In this document: positions 1-5,346 of the stretch, piece after piece
Layout of the letters: every line of letters begins with the position of its first letter
How positions within the stretch are numbered: the first letter of the stretch is position 1
From: Piscibacillus sp052246295
GTDB lineage: Bacteria > Bacillota > Bacilli > Bacillales > Alkalibacillaceae
Length of the DNA stretch: 5,355 bases
Reading direction: 5' to 3' (one strand)
Assembly (NCBI GenBank): GCA_052246295.1
Contig: JBQQCO010000045.1
The notes under the pieces: model-generated
What the model saw: only the letters and a program-made list of their open reading frames with translations
What the model was told of the DNA's origin: nothing
Database searches by the model: none
Position numbers and translations under genes: made by a program

Positions 1-126
1 CAGCTATGGGGTTAGTAACTGAAGAAGAAAGTCACAGTCCGACCTGCAAGGTCGTTTATAATAAATAACTAGCTTAATTCTTACAAAAGGGTTTAGTGTC
101 ATTTACACAAAATTATTGACACTCCC
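1..126. mobile_element. Probable terminal segment of an IS256-family-like insertion sequence (partial)
   Basis: The stretch at about 91-126 reads TTTACACAAAATTATTGACA followed by CTCCC. This resembles the terminal inverted repeats of many IS256-family elements, in which a TTTACACAA block is followed by a GACAC-type tip. It also holds a 7-bp inverted repeat, AGTGTCA at 94-100 and TGACACT at 117-123. Positions 1-68 contain an open frame entering from outside the window and ending at TAA 66-68, but its last 21 or so residues are not recognisably transposase. The two other plus-strand frames also stop within the first 22 bases. The outer tip would lie near 126, where a short minus-strand gene appears to be cut. 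Only one end is visible, so the family call rests on end-sequence resemblance from memory. The alternative is that this is the far attachment end of the serine-recombinase element. Confidence 0.35.
40..57 (+). terminator. Short terminator-like hairpin
   Basis: CGACCT at 40-45 and AGGTCG at 49-54 form a perfect 6-bp stem with a GCA loop, followed on the plus strand by TTTATAATAAATAA. The U-tract is weak. It would suit the end of a plus-strand gene entering from the left, such as a transposase, just inside the suspected IS end. Confidence 0.35.
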
Positions 127-198
127 TATTCTTTTAGTTATTTTATCTAGTATTTCTTTTTCCTTATTATCTAAATATTTAAATTGTGCTTTACTCAA
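103..198 (-). pseudogene. Short 31-codon reading frame, probably the 5' stub of a gene cut by an IS end
   Basis: A TTG start at 198-196 is preceded by AAAGGGAGAG (rc of 203-212) at normal spacing, so translation initiation is plausible. No ATG or GTG lies in frame before the upstream stop at 232-234. The product begins (M)SKAQFKYLDNKEKEILDKI, hydrophilic and probably helical. The last seven codons before the stop at 103-105 lie inside the suspected IS terminus (GGG-AGT-GTC-AAT...), so the natural C-terminus is probably lost and the stop supplied by the IS. I do not recognise the family. It starts 70 bp downstream of the preceding small frame and could share its transcript. It could also be a chance frame. 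Confidence 0.4.
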
Positions 199-268
199 TG
201 AACTCTCCCTTTCACAATATAAGTAATCTAATTAAATATTTAATACCACCTATATTTTCAAATTTTCT

Positions 269-409
269 CTACAACGTTATGTAATAACTATTTATAAAAA
301 TGAATTTGCTCCTTTCAGTACTTTTCTCTAACCCTTTACCTTTTACATCCTGCTCATATTCTTGATAAAGTTTTTCCAGTTGCTTGATAAATAAAAGGGA
401 AGCCTTCAT
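269..409 (-). CDS. Small hypothetical protein, 46 aa
   Basis: The ATG at 409-407 follows a good Shine-Dalgarno, GAGGAAGGAT (rc of about 413-422), about 5 nt upstream. The frame ends with TAG at 269-271. The product starts MKASLLFIKQLEKLYQEYEQ, an amphipathic, charged segment likely to form a helix. It then has a lysine-rich stretch (DVKGKGLEKSTER) and a short hydrophobic tail (FIFINSYYITL). It has no cysteines, no signal peptide and no convincing membrane span. It lies 92 bp downstream of the Mrr-like nuclease gene on the same strand and could be co-transcribed as a small partner. The change in character after residue 33 leaves open that it is the N-terminal part of a longer, decayed protein. 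I do not recognise the family, and no function is assigned. Confidence 0.5.
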   Translation of the reverse strand: MKASLLFIKQLEKLYQEYEQDVKGKGLEKSTERSKFIFINSYYITL

Positions 410-468
410 TATAATCCTTCCTCTAACTTATAAATTAAGTAGCTAATTTGTAACTCATTATTAGTCAA

Positions 469-482
469 TTAACAAATGTTAA
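469..482. promoter_or_regulatory. Palindrome TTAACAAATGTTAA between nuclease gene and small ORF
   Basis: TTAACA (469-474) and TGTTAA (477-482) are perfect 6-bp arms separated by AA. On the minus strand a TTGACT hexamer (461-466) follows directly, but the spacing to any -10 box is unconvincing. The site lies between the nuclease stop and the small ORF start and may be an operator or simply AT-rich chance symmetry. Confidence 0.2.
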
Positions 483-501
483 CTCTCAAAAATCTTAATA
501 A

Positions 502-1665
502 CTACAAAGATAAGACTACCTTGATATCATTTAAGGATTCTTTTATTTTTTCCCTATCCCACATGTTATCTATTAGCTCATTCACATTAAAAGTTACTCC
601 TTCATCCCAAGAAAATTCATACCCATAATATTTTAAAATCTTACCAGCTTCATAATCTGTGGGAATAAATATATCTTCAAATTGGCTGTTAAGAATGTCC
701 TCTATAAAATTTGAAAATAATTCTTTGTTTTCATCATAATAAGGGAAAAATGAAAGTCCAGTGCTCATCTTTCTTAATATCTCATCAAAACCTTCATCTA
801 TCTTTTCTTGAATCAGTTTTATACCATCATTGAATTCAAAAGCTCTGAATATAATTAACAAATAAGAGAGTATTATAGGATTACGAATATCATTCCTAAA
901 TGTTCCGTCAAAATAATACCAATGGGGCATGAGAGCAAAAGGGTGTATTTTCTTTAATAAATTCAAATCGCTAATCATTTCTACTGACTTAAATAGTTCA
1001 CCCTTATATAAATATAGCATGGCATTTAAATAGTTGAGAGCTTTCTTTTCCTCTGTTCCTACCTTGGTATTCTTACAGAACCTTTTTATGTATTCTTCGT
1101 TTAAAGCAATGAACTCATCTAATAATCCGTTTCTTAATATGTCCCAGTCCTTCTTTAAGAGGTTCTCGAAGAAGAATTCCCGTAGTTTAATATAATGGTT
1201 GGCTTCTCTTCTCTCATTTTCTATCCTCTTTACTAAGTAACGATACTTATCTAACTCAAAGTTTTCCTGAATGGTAAAATGTGTACTTTTGTTCGGGTTG
1301 CTATTGATGTCTCTACTGACATCATATTCTTTCATTAGCTTTTGTAATGTATCTCCATCAATCAGCTCAATATTTTTACCCTCAGAAAACGATAAGGCAC
1401 TATCCGTGAATCCCGAGTTGGTGACTAAAATACCTTTGTTCGCTTGGTCACTTAAACAAACACCATATAAATCTCTTATTGGAGGTTCGCCCACTTGGTT
1501 CTCCCAGTACTTACATTGAATTAAGTACTTACCTCGAAAAATCGGTTTATTATATCTGGCTATAATATCTACTCCACCATCACCAGATTTATTTGTTAGC
1601 TCAGTTTCAAATCCCATCTTTTGAAATAATGTATTAACTAATTCTTCAAAGATGTAGCCATCCAT
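502..1665 (-). CDS. Mrr-like restriction endonuclease with an unidentified C-terminal helical region
   Basis: The first 115 residues or so form an Mrr_cat-type PD-(D/E)xK nuclease domain. A helix FEELVNTLFQKMGFE (6-20) carries the conserved Glu, followed by SGDGGVD (27-33; Asp33 the likely metal ligand). Q50-C-K52 is the QxK variant of the catalytic motif, and VGEPPIRDLYGV (58-69) matches the family helix after the core. Residues from about 120 to 387 are predominantly helical, charged and aromatic-rich, with no membrane segment, and I cannot place them in a family. E. coli Mrr instead has an N-terminal winged-helix domain and the nuclease at the C-terminus, so this architecture is different. 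No methyltransferase or helicase is in the window, which fits a methylation-dependent (type IV) or stand-alone defence nuclease; that role is inferred. The ATG at 1665-1663 follows AAAGGAGAG about 8 nt upstream. The gene is divergent from the serine recombinase and is probably its cargo. Confidence 0.85.
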   Translation of the reverse strand: MDGYIFEELVNTLFQKMGFETELTNKSGDGGVDIIARYNKPIFRGKYLIQCKYWENQVGEPPIRDLYGVCLSDQANKGILVTNSGFTDSALSFSEGKNIELIDGDTLQKLMKEYDVSRDINSNPNKSTHFTIQENFELDKYRYLVKRIENERREANHYIKLREFFFENLLKKDWDILRNGLLDEFIALNEEYIKRFCKNTKVGTEEKKALNYLNAMLYLYKGELFKSVEMISDLNLLKKIHPFALMPHWYYFDGTFRNDIRNPIILSYLLIIFRAFEFNDGIKLIQEKIDEGFDEILRKMSTGLSFFPYYDENKELFSNFIEDILNSQFEDIFIPTDYEAGKILKYYGYEFSWDEGVTFNVNELIDNMWDREKIKESLNDIKVVLSL

Positions 1666-1847
1666 ATCATTTTCTCTCCTTTAACCCACAGATTAACTCT
1701 CTATGAAATACACCAAGGGTTCCAAATATGTGTTTAGAATAATTTGAATATTAACTAATTACTCTAATATTAACATATTATGTAACAAGAGTTGAAAGCA
1801 CATATGTATTACATCACATGGAGATGATTATATATAGTAAATTATTT

Positions 1848-1861
1848 AACATTACAATGTT
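1848..1861. promoter_or_regulatory. Palindrome AACATTACAATGTT in the divergent control region
   Basis: AACATT (1848-1853) and AATGTT (1856-1861) are perfect 6-bp arms separated by AC. They lie 57 bp before the recombinase start, just upstream of a possible -10 box TAAAAT (1865-1870); the matching -35 position (TTATTT) is poor. The 253-bp gap between the divergent nuclease and recombinase genes (1666-1918) is AT-rich and contains no other convincing gene. A repressor bound here could control the recombinase, but no regulator gene is visible in the window. Confidence 0.25.
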
Positions 1862-1918
1862 GGGTAAAATACTTGTTAAACACCACTACATCTCAACAAA
1901 TTTATCTAAGGAGTTGGG

Positions 1919-3409
1919 ATGACAATGAAATGTGCAGTTTACGTTAGAGTCTCCACAGACAAGAAGGAACAAGAAACTTCGCTGATTAACCAACAGAGAT
2001 ACTTTTACAATATTATTGCAGAGAGAGGATGGGATATTTACGAATTTTATGTAGACGTGGAATCAGGAACTAAAGAAAGGAAACGCAAAAACTTTATACG
2101 GATGATTGAAGATGCTAAGAAAGGTGAGTTTGATGTCATTTTAGCAAAGGAACTGTCTCGATTAGCTCGAAATGGTAAATTATCTTATGAAATTAAAGAA
2201 ATTACTGAAAAGCACAACATAGGAATAATTACATTTGATGGAGCAATTAACACGATTGACAGTAATAGCAACAACCATATGTTTGGTCTATACGCATGGA
2301 TGTACGAAGAAGAATCCTCTCGAATTTCTGAACGAATTAAATTAGCAAAAAGTACAAAAGCAAGAAAAGGTGAATTTTTAGGTTCGATAGCTCCATTCGG
2401 TTATAAGGTTGTAGATAAAAAACTTCAACTAGCTAAAGATGGAACAGAAGAAATCGTAAGGCAAATTTATGATTGGTACCTTGAAGGTGTTGGGTTCGAT
2501 GCTATTGCAAGAAAGTTATCTAAAAGAAATATAGTGACTCCTTCAAAACGAGCTGGTAAGAAGAATGCAAGTGAATTCTGGCACGGCAGTACAATACAAA
2601 AAATATTATCAAACCCTAATTACATTGGTGATTTAGTTCAACATCGGCAAACCTCCATTAGTGTAACTAATGAATATAGGAAAGAAGTTCCGAAAGAAGA
2701 GCAAGTAATTGTTAAAAATTCACACCCAAAAATTATTAATCGAGAAGACTTTGAAGCAGCTCAACGCTTAATGGCGAGTAGAAAAAAATCTCAAACGCAA
2801 GCCAAACACCATTTGTTTACTAATGTACTTTTTTGTTCAGATTGTAAAAATGGAATGTGGTATAGACAGACTGTTCAAGGATATATCTGCGGTTCTTATG
2901 CAAAACACGGATTAATTGCCTGCACAGGAAGACCAATCAAGGAAGAACGACTAAAAGATATTGTATTAAATGATATTAAACAAATTCAACTAAATTTAAA
3001 TGATGAAGAATTTTTAGATGGCTTAAAAAACAAGCTTAAAGCTAAAGAAGATAAGGACAACAGTGTATTAAAGAAACTAAACAAACAAATTAATGATATT
3101 ACTTCCAAGCGAAAGCACTATATTCAATTGTTGTCTGATGAAATAATTACCAGCGGAGAATACAGAGAAATTATGGATGACTTGCAAGTAAAGTTAAACA
3201 AGTTGAAATTAAAAAAGAGTGAGATAGATATCTCACTCCTTAATAAGCAGTCTCTTAATGAACTAAATGATTTGCTAAACACATTGAAAATGTTTGAACC
3301 TCTAACTGAAGTTACAAATAAGCTTCTTCATTACTTTGTAGAACGAATAGAAGTGGATAAAGATAGTAAACCTCACATCACTTACCGATATGCTCTACTG
3401 AACGAATAG
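1919..3409 (+). CDS. Large serine recombinase (site-specific integrase)
   Basis: Catalyses site-specific integration or excision of the element through a covalent phosphoserine-DNA intermediate. The N-terminal resolvase domain (about 3-150) begins with VYVRVS, giving nucleophile Ser12 and Arg10, and contains LSRLARN (79-85) with conserved Arg81 and Arg84. A recombinase domain follows (about 155-285), starting near GSIAPFGYKV and including SNPNYIGDLV. A zinc ribbon (about 298-340) carries Cys306, Cys309, Cys324 and Cys335. The tail (about 365-460) is Lys/Glu/Leu-rich and probably the coiled coil that controls integration directionality. At 496 aa it is normal for the class and looks intact. 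AAGGAG at 1908-1913 sits 5 nt before the chosen ATG; the alternative Met3 (1925) would be 11 nt away. The gene is convergent with rlmCD, with 5 bp between the stop codons, which points to rlmCD as target. Bacillus subtilis has a recombinase gene (yefB) beside its rlmCD (yefA). Whether this one is an orthologue is not known. Confidence 0.93.
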   Translation: MTMKCAVYVRVSTDKKEQETSLINQQRYFYNIIAERGWDIYEFYVDVESGTKERKRKNFIRMIEDAKKGEFDVILAKELSRLARNGKLSYEIKEITEKHNIGIITFDGAINTIDSNSNNHMFGLYAWMYEEESSRISERIKLAKSTKARKGEFLGSIAPFGYKVVDKKLQLAKDGTEEIVRQIYDWYLEGVGFDAIARKLSKRNIVTPSKRAGKKNASEFWHGSTIQKILSNPNYIGDLVQHRQTSISVTNEYRKEVPKEEQVIVKNSHPKIINREDFEAAQRLMASRKKSQTQAKHHLFTNVLFCSDCKNGMWYRQTVQGYICGSYAKHGLIACTGRPIKEERLKDIVLNDIKQIQLNLNDEEFLDGLKNKLKAKEDKDNSVLKKLNKQINDITSKRKHYIQLLSDEIITSGEYREIMDDLQVKLNKLKLKKSEIDISLLNKQSLNELNDLLNTLKMFEPLTEVTNKLLHYFVERIEVDKDSKPHITYRYALLNE

Positions 3410-3414
3410 GAAAC

Positions 3415-4803
3415 TTATTCCTTAAGTTCTATCTGTGACACACACTCCACATGTACCGTATGTGGGAACAGGTCAACTGGCTGAACTGATTTTAGTTCGT
3501 AATTAAATTGTTTTAGCTCTGCTACGTCTACTGCAAAAGAGCTCGGATTACATGACACGTAGACAATTCGTTTTGGTTTTGAACGGCCGATTCGGCGCAT
3601 AACTTTTCCACCTGCACCTGAACGTGGTGGGTCTAACAATAAGATGTCTGGCTGACCAAATTTTTCAAGAACATGATCGATACCTCGTCGTGCATCTTGT
3701 GCTAAGAAGTACGTGTTATGAATTCCGTTCTCTTCTGCATTACGCTTCGCCGATTCAATCGAACTTTCGACGATTTCAACTCCCGCTAGCTTCTTCACTC
3801 TGTTCGCAAATGGTAATGAGAACGTCCCAACGCCGCAAAATAAATCAATCATGGTCTCGTGTTCTTTTGGTTGACCTACTTCTAGTGCAATGTCTATTAA
3901 CTTTTTAGCTTGTGTCGGGTTGGTTTGGAAGAATGTATCGTACCATAAACGATAACGATAGCCATAGATTTCATCATAGATGTAGTCACGACCTGCTAAT
4001 ACGTGAATCGCTTCAGCATCAACTCGATCTGCCCAAAGTGTGTTCTCTAACCACATTAAACTTTTGACTTTTGAGTATTGGCTAATACGGTTGACTAAAT
4101 CATTCACTGCTTCTTCAAGTTCCCCGCTTGGTGGCTGTGTCGCGATCAAAGCGAGCATAATTTCACCTGTTGTAAAGGACTGACGTACCATTAGGTGCCT
4201 TAGTAAACCAGTGTGCTCTTCTTTCTCATACCCTTTAAGGTCATGGTCTTTTGCCCATTTAGATACTTCAAGAGATGCTTTGACCATATCATCACTTGCG
4301 ATTAAACAAGTCTCAAGGTCAAACACATTTTTGAAATTACCTTGCTCATGCATTCCCATGTTACCTTCCGGTGAGAAGGTGAACTCCATTTTATTACGAT
4401 AATCCCAAGGACGTTCCATACCAATCGTAGGCTTCACCAATTCAGGGTCAAAACCTTGGCTCTCAATTGCGTTCTTGACATACTCTGTTTTATGTTTTAA
4501 TTGACCTGAGTACTCCCAATGTTGCCACACGCACCCCCCACAAATATCAAAGTGAGGGCATGGTGCAATTGTACGTTTAGGACTTGCATCAACAACCTCT
4601 TTTAGTTCCGTCTTACTCCACTTTTTTGTTGGGTATAATGCATCCACAATCACCTCTTCACCAGGAATTGTTTGTGGAACGACTAATTTTAGCTTCTTTG
4701 GATTTCCTTTATCATTTTCACGCCAAACAACGGCTTGACCAGAACCTCTCCTGTCCAAGCTTTCGATTTTAGCCTGATACTCTTCTCTATTTTCATCGGA
4801 CAT
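3415..4803 (-). CDS. rlmCD: 23S rRNA (uracil-5-)-methyltransferase, RlmCD/RumA type
   Basis: SAM-dependent formation of 5-methyluridine in 23S rRNA. In Bacillus subtilis one enzyme (YefA) modifies both U747 and U1939, the sites of E. coli RlmC and RlmD. A TRAM RNA-binding domain (about 8-70) comes first. The 4Fe-4S cysteines are Cys82, Cys88, Cys91 (PCPHFDICGGC) and Cys166 (ETC). The methyltransferase fold contains FFQTNPTQA (291-299), DLFCGVGTFSLPFA (320-333) for SAM binding, GVEIVE (341-346) and DPPRSGAGG (391-399). Nucleophile Cys418 lies in VSCNPSS, and FPHTVHVE (446-453) carries the probable general base Glu453. The ATG at 4803-4801 follows AGGAGG (rc of 4812-4817) by 8 nt. Length 462 aa is usual. 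The convergent recombinase ends 5 bp away, so the last few codons after Glu453 may have been re-supplied by the inserted element, with catalysis preserved. A paralogous TrmA-family enzyme cannot be fully excluded. Confidence 0.93.
   Translation of the reverse strand: MSDENREEYQAKIESLDRRGSGQAVVWRENDKGNPKKLKLVVPQTIPGEEVIVDALYPTKKWSKTELKEVVDASPKRTIAPCPHFDICGGCVWQHWEYSGQLKHKTEYVKNAIESQGFDPELVKPTIGMERPWDYRNKMEFTFSPEGNMGMHEQGNFKNVFDLETCLIASDDMVKASLEVSKWAKDHDLKGYEKEEHTGLLRHLMVRQSFTTGEIMLALIATQPPSGELEEAVNDLVNRISQYSKVKSLMWLENTLWADRVDAEAIHVLAGRDYIYDEIYGYRYRLWYDTFFQTNPTQAKKLIDIALEVGQPKEHETMIDLFCGVGTFSLPFANRVKKLAGVEIVESSIESAKRNAEENGIHNTYFLAQDARRGIDHVLEKFGQPDILLLDPPRSGAGGKVMRRIGRSKPKRIVYVSCNPSSFAVDVAELKQFNYELKSVQPVDLFPHTVHVECVSQIELKE
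3447..3465. other. Candidate attachment-site palindrome in the 3' end of rlmCD
   Basis: CCACAT (3447-3452) and ATGTGG (3460-3465) are perfect 6-bp arms around GTACCGT, inside the codons for the highly conserved P-H-T-V-H-V-E motif. Large serine recombinases recognise imperfectly symmetric sites with a very short crossover core, and the 3' end of rum/rlmCD genes is a known insertion site for mobile elements in Firmicutes, for example streptococcal ICEs. The partner att site was not found: nothing in 1-500 repeats this stretch. The symmetry could be fortuitous, since the codons are constrained by the protein. Confidence 0.25.
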
Positions 4804-4847
4804 ATGTAAATCCTCCTAACGTTACACCTATAGCTTTTCCAATCATC

Positions 4848-4876
4848 CATATAGAAAATACCACATTTTATCTCAA
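4848..4876 (-). promoter_or_regulatory. Probable sigma-A promoter of rlmCD
   Basis: On the minus strand, TTGAGA (rc of 4871-4876) is a 5/6 match to the -35 box. It is followed after exactly 17 bp by TATATG (rc of 4848-4853), a 4/6 match to the -10 box. Transcription would start about 35-40 nt upstream of the rlmCD ATG, leaving a short leader with the AGGAGG site. The promoter lies 18 bp downstream of the 4894-4915 hairpin, so rlmCD is probably expressed independently of the rRNA operon. Confidence 0.5.
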
Positions 4877-4893
4877 GATGATATTAAAATGAT

Positions 4894-4915
4894 GCTTTTG
4901 CGCGTGCGCAAAAGC
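4894..4915. terminator. Perfect 10-bp GC-rich hairpin upstream of the rlmCD promoter
   Basis: GCTTTTGCGC (4894-4903) and GCGCAAAAGC (4906-4915) are perfect arms separated by GT. In RNA the loop would open to about 4 nt (CGTG). The downstream sequence is ATCATTTTAATATC on the minus strand and TTCCTATTTTATAC on the plus strand, so neither has a proper U-tract. It could act as a weak back-up terminator for transcription leaving the rRNA operon, or as a protein-binding palindrome. Its GC-rich core stands out from the AT-rich surroundings. Confidence 0.4.
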
Positions 4916-4935
4916 TTCCTATTTTATACTTTGAG

Positions 4936-5163
4936 CTTTTCTATCGACATTTGAGCACACTCTACTAACAATGTTCATTTCTCTATCTACATTCAGAGTG
5001 TCTCTATCGACAAACCTTGCTTCCCTATCTACATTTTGAACTTCTCTATCGACAATCAAGCAATCCTTATCGATATTTCTTATTTCTCTATGTACTTTTA
5101 GAGCATTTCTATCGACATTTTAAGAATTTCCTTGTCATTAATGGAGCTTCTATTGATCACAAT
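4936..5163. repeat. Degenerate tandem array of about eleven 21-bp units (core CTATCGACA)
   Basis: Cores matching CTATCGACA, with substitutions, start at 4941, 4962, 4983, 5004, 5025, 5046, 5067, 5088 and 5109, an exact 21-bp step nine times running. A weak unit lies near 5130 and a clearer one (CTATTGATCA) at 5150, so one base is missing between the ninth and eleventh units. An approximate unit is TTCTCTATCGACATTTTGAG plus one or two bases. Units 3-6 alternate CTATCTACA and CTATCGACA, hinting at a 42-bp higher-order period. The array fills the space between the rRNA terminator and the rlmCD promoter. It is not CRISPR-like: units adjoin directly and there are no unique spacers. The 21-bp period equals both two DNA helical turns and seven codons. 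Possible roles, all inferred, are a phased protein-binding array or a decayed repeat-coding sequence. Confidence 0.85.
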
Positions 5164-5185
5164 CATTATATTTCCACTATATTAA

Positions 5186-5224
5186 TGCATAAATAAAAGC
5201 TACTAGATTATATCTAGTAGCTTT
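5186..5224 (-). terminator. Intrinsic terminator of the rRNA operon
   Basis: The arms AAAGCTACTAGAT (5196-5208) and ATCTAGTAGCTTT (5212-5224) form a perfect 13-bp stem with a 3-nt loop. On the minus strand the stem is followed by TTTTATTTATGCAT. It begins only about 6 nt past the 3' end of the 5S rRNA, the expected place for termination of an rRNA operon. Confidence 0.9.
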
Positions 5225-5230
5225 AGCGTT

Positions 5231-5346
5231 GCCCGGCAGCGTCCTACTCTCACAGGGGAAACACCCCAATTACCATCGGCGCTAGAGAGCTTAACTTCTG
5301 TGTTCGGCATGGGAACAGGTGTGACCTCTCTGCTATCGCCACCGGA
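5231..5346 (-). rRNA. rrf: 5S ribosomal RNA
   Basis: The minus strand carries the 5S landmarks in order: GGTGGCGATAGC near the 5' end, GAGGTCACACCTGTTCCCAT, CCGAACACAGAAGTTAAGCT, GCGCCGATGGTA, and CCCTGTGAGAGTAGGACGC near the 3' end. The 5' CCGGTGGCG pairs along its full length with the 3' CGCTGCCGG, counting two G-U pairs; this closes helix I and sets ends at about 5346 and 5231. The length of about 116 nt is normal for Bacillaceae. It is the last gene of an rRNA operon whose 23S and 16S genes would lie beyond the right edge. The sequence past 5346 would be the 23S-5S spacer. Confidence 0.97.

Noticed and set aside
3..68. A partial open frame entering from the left edge (ending ...TCKVVYNK).
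   Set aside because: Only about 21 codons are visible and they match nothing I recognise, including IS256 transposase ends, so it is described only within the mobile-element entry.
114..126. TGACACTCC at the left end resembles TGACAC and ACTCC in the rlmCD 3' end, considered as the second att copy.
   Set aside because: The match is only six contiguous bases with the rest shifted, and the left copy sits inside a better explained IS-like terminus.
1271..1519. An 82-codon plus-strand open frame antisense to the nuclease gene.
   Set aside because: It overlaps the coding sequence for the conserved nuclease motifs and has no supporting features of its own.
1818..1922. A 34-codon plus-strand frame (MEMIIYSKLF...) ending in an ATGA overlap with the recombinase start.
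   Set aside because: The overlap looks like translational coupling, but there is no Shine-Dalgarno before its ATG and the composition is ordinary AT-rich intergenic sequence. The recombinase has its own good ribosome binding site.
3404..3422. Inverted repeats (GAATA/TATTC and AGGAA/TTCCT) at the convergent stops, considered as a bidirectional terminator.
   Set aside because: The stems are only 5 bp, AT-rich, mutually exclusive and lack U-tracts.
3624..4772. Plus-strand open frames of 62-94 codons across the rlmCD region.
   Set aside because: They lie antisense inside a well-supported gene, lack good ribosome binding sites and have no recognisable domains.
4936..5163. The tandem array considered as a CRISPR.
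   Set aside because: Units are 21 bp, adjoin directly, are degenerate throughout and lack the alternation of identical repeats with unique spacers. No cas genes are present.
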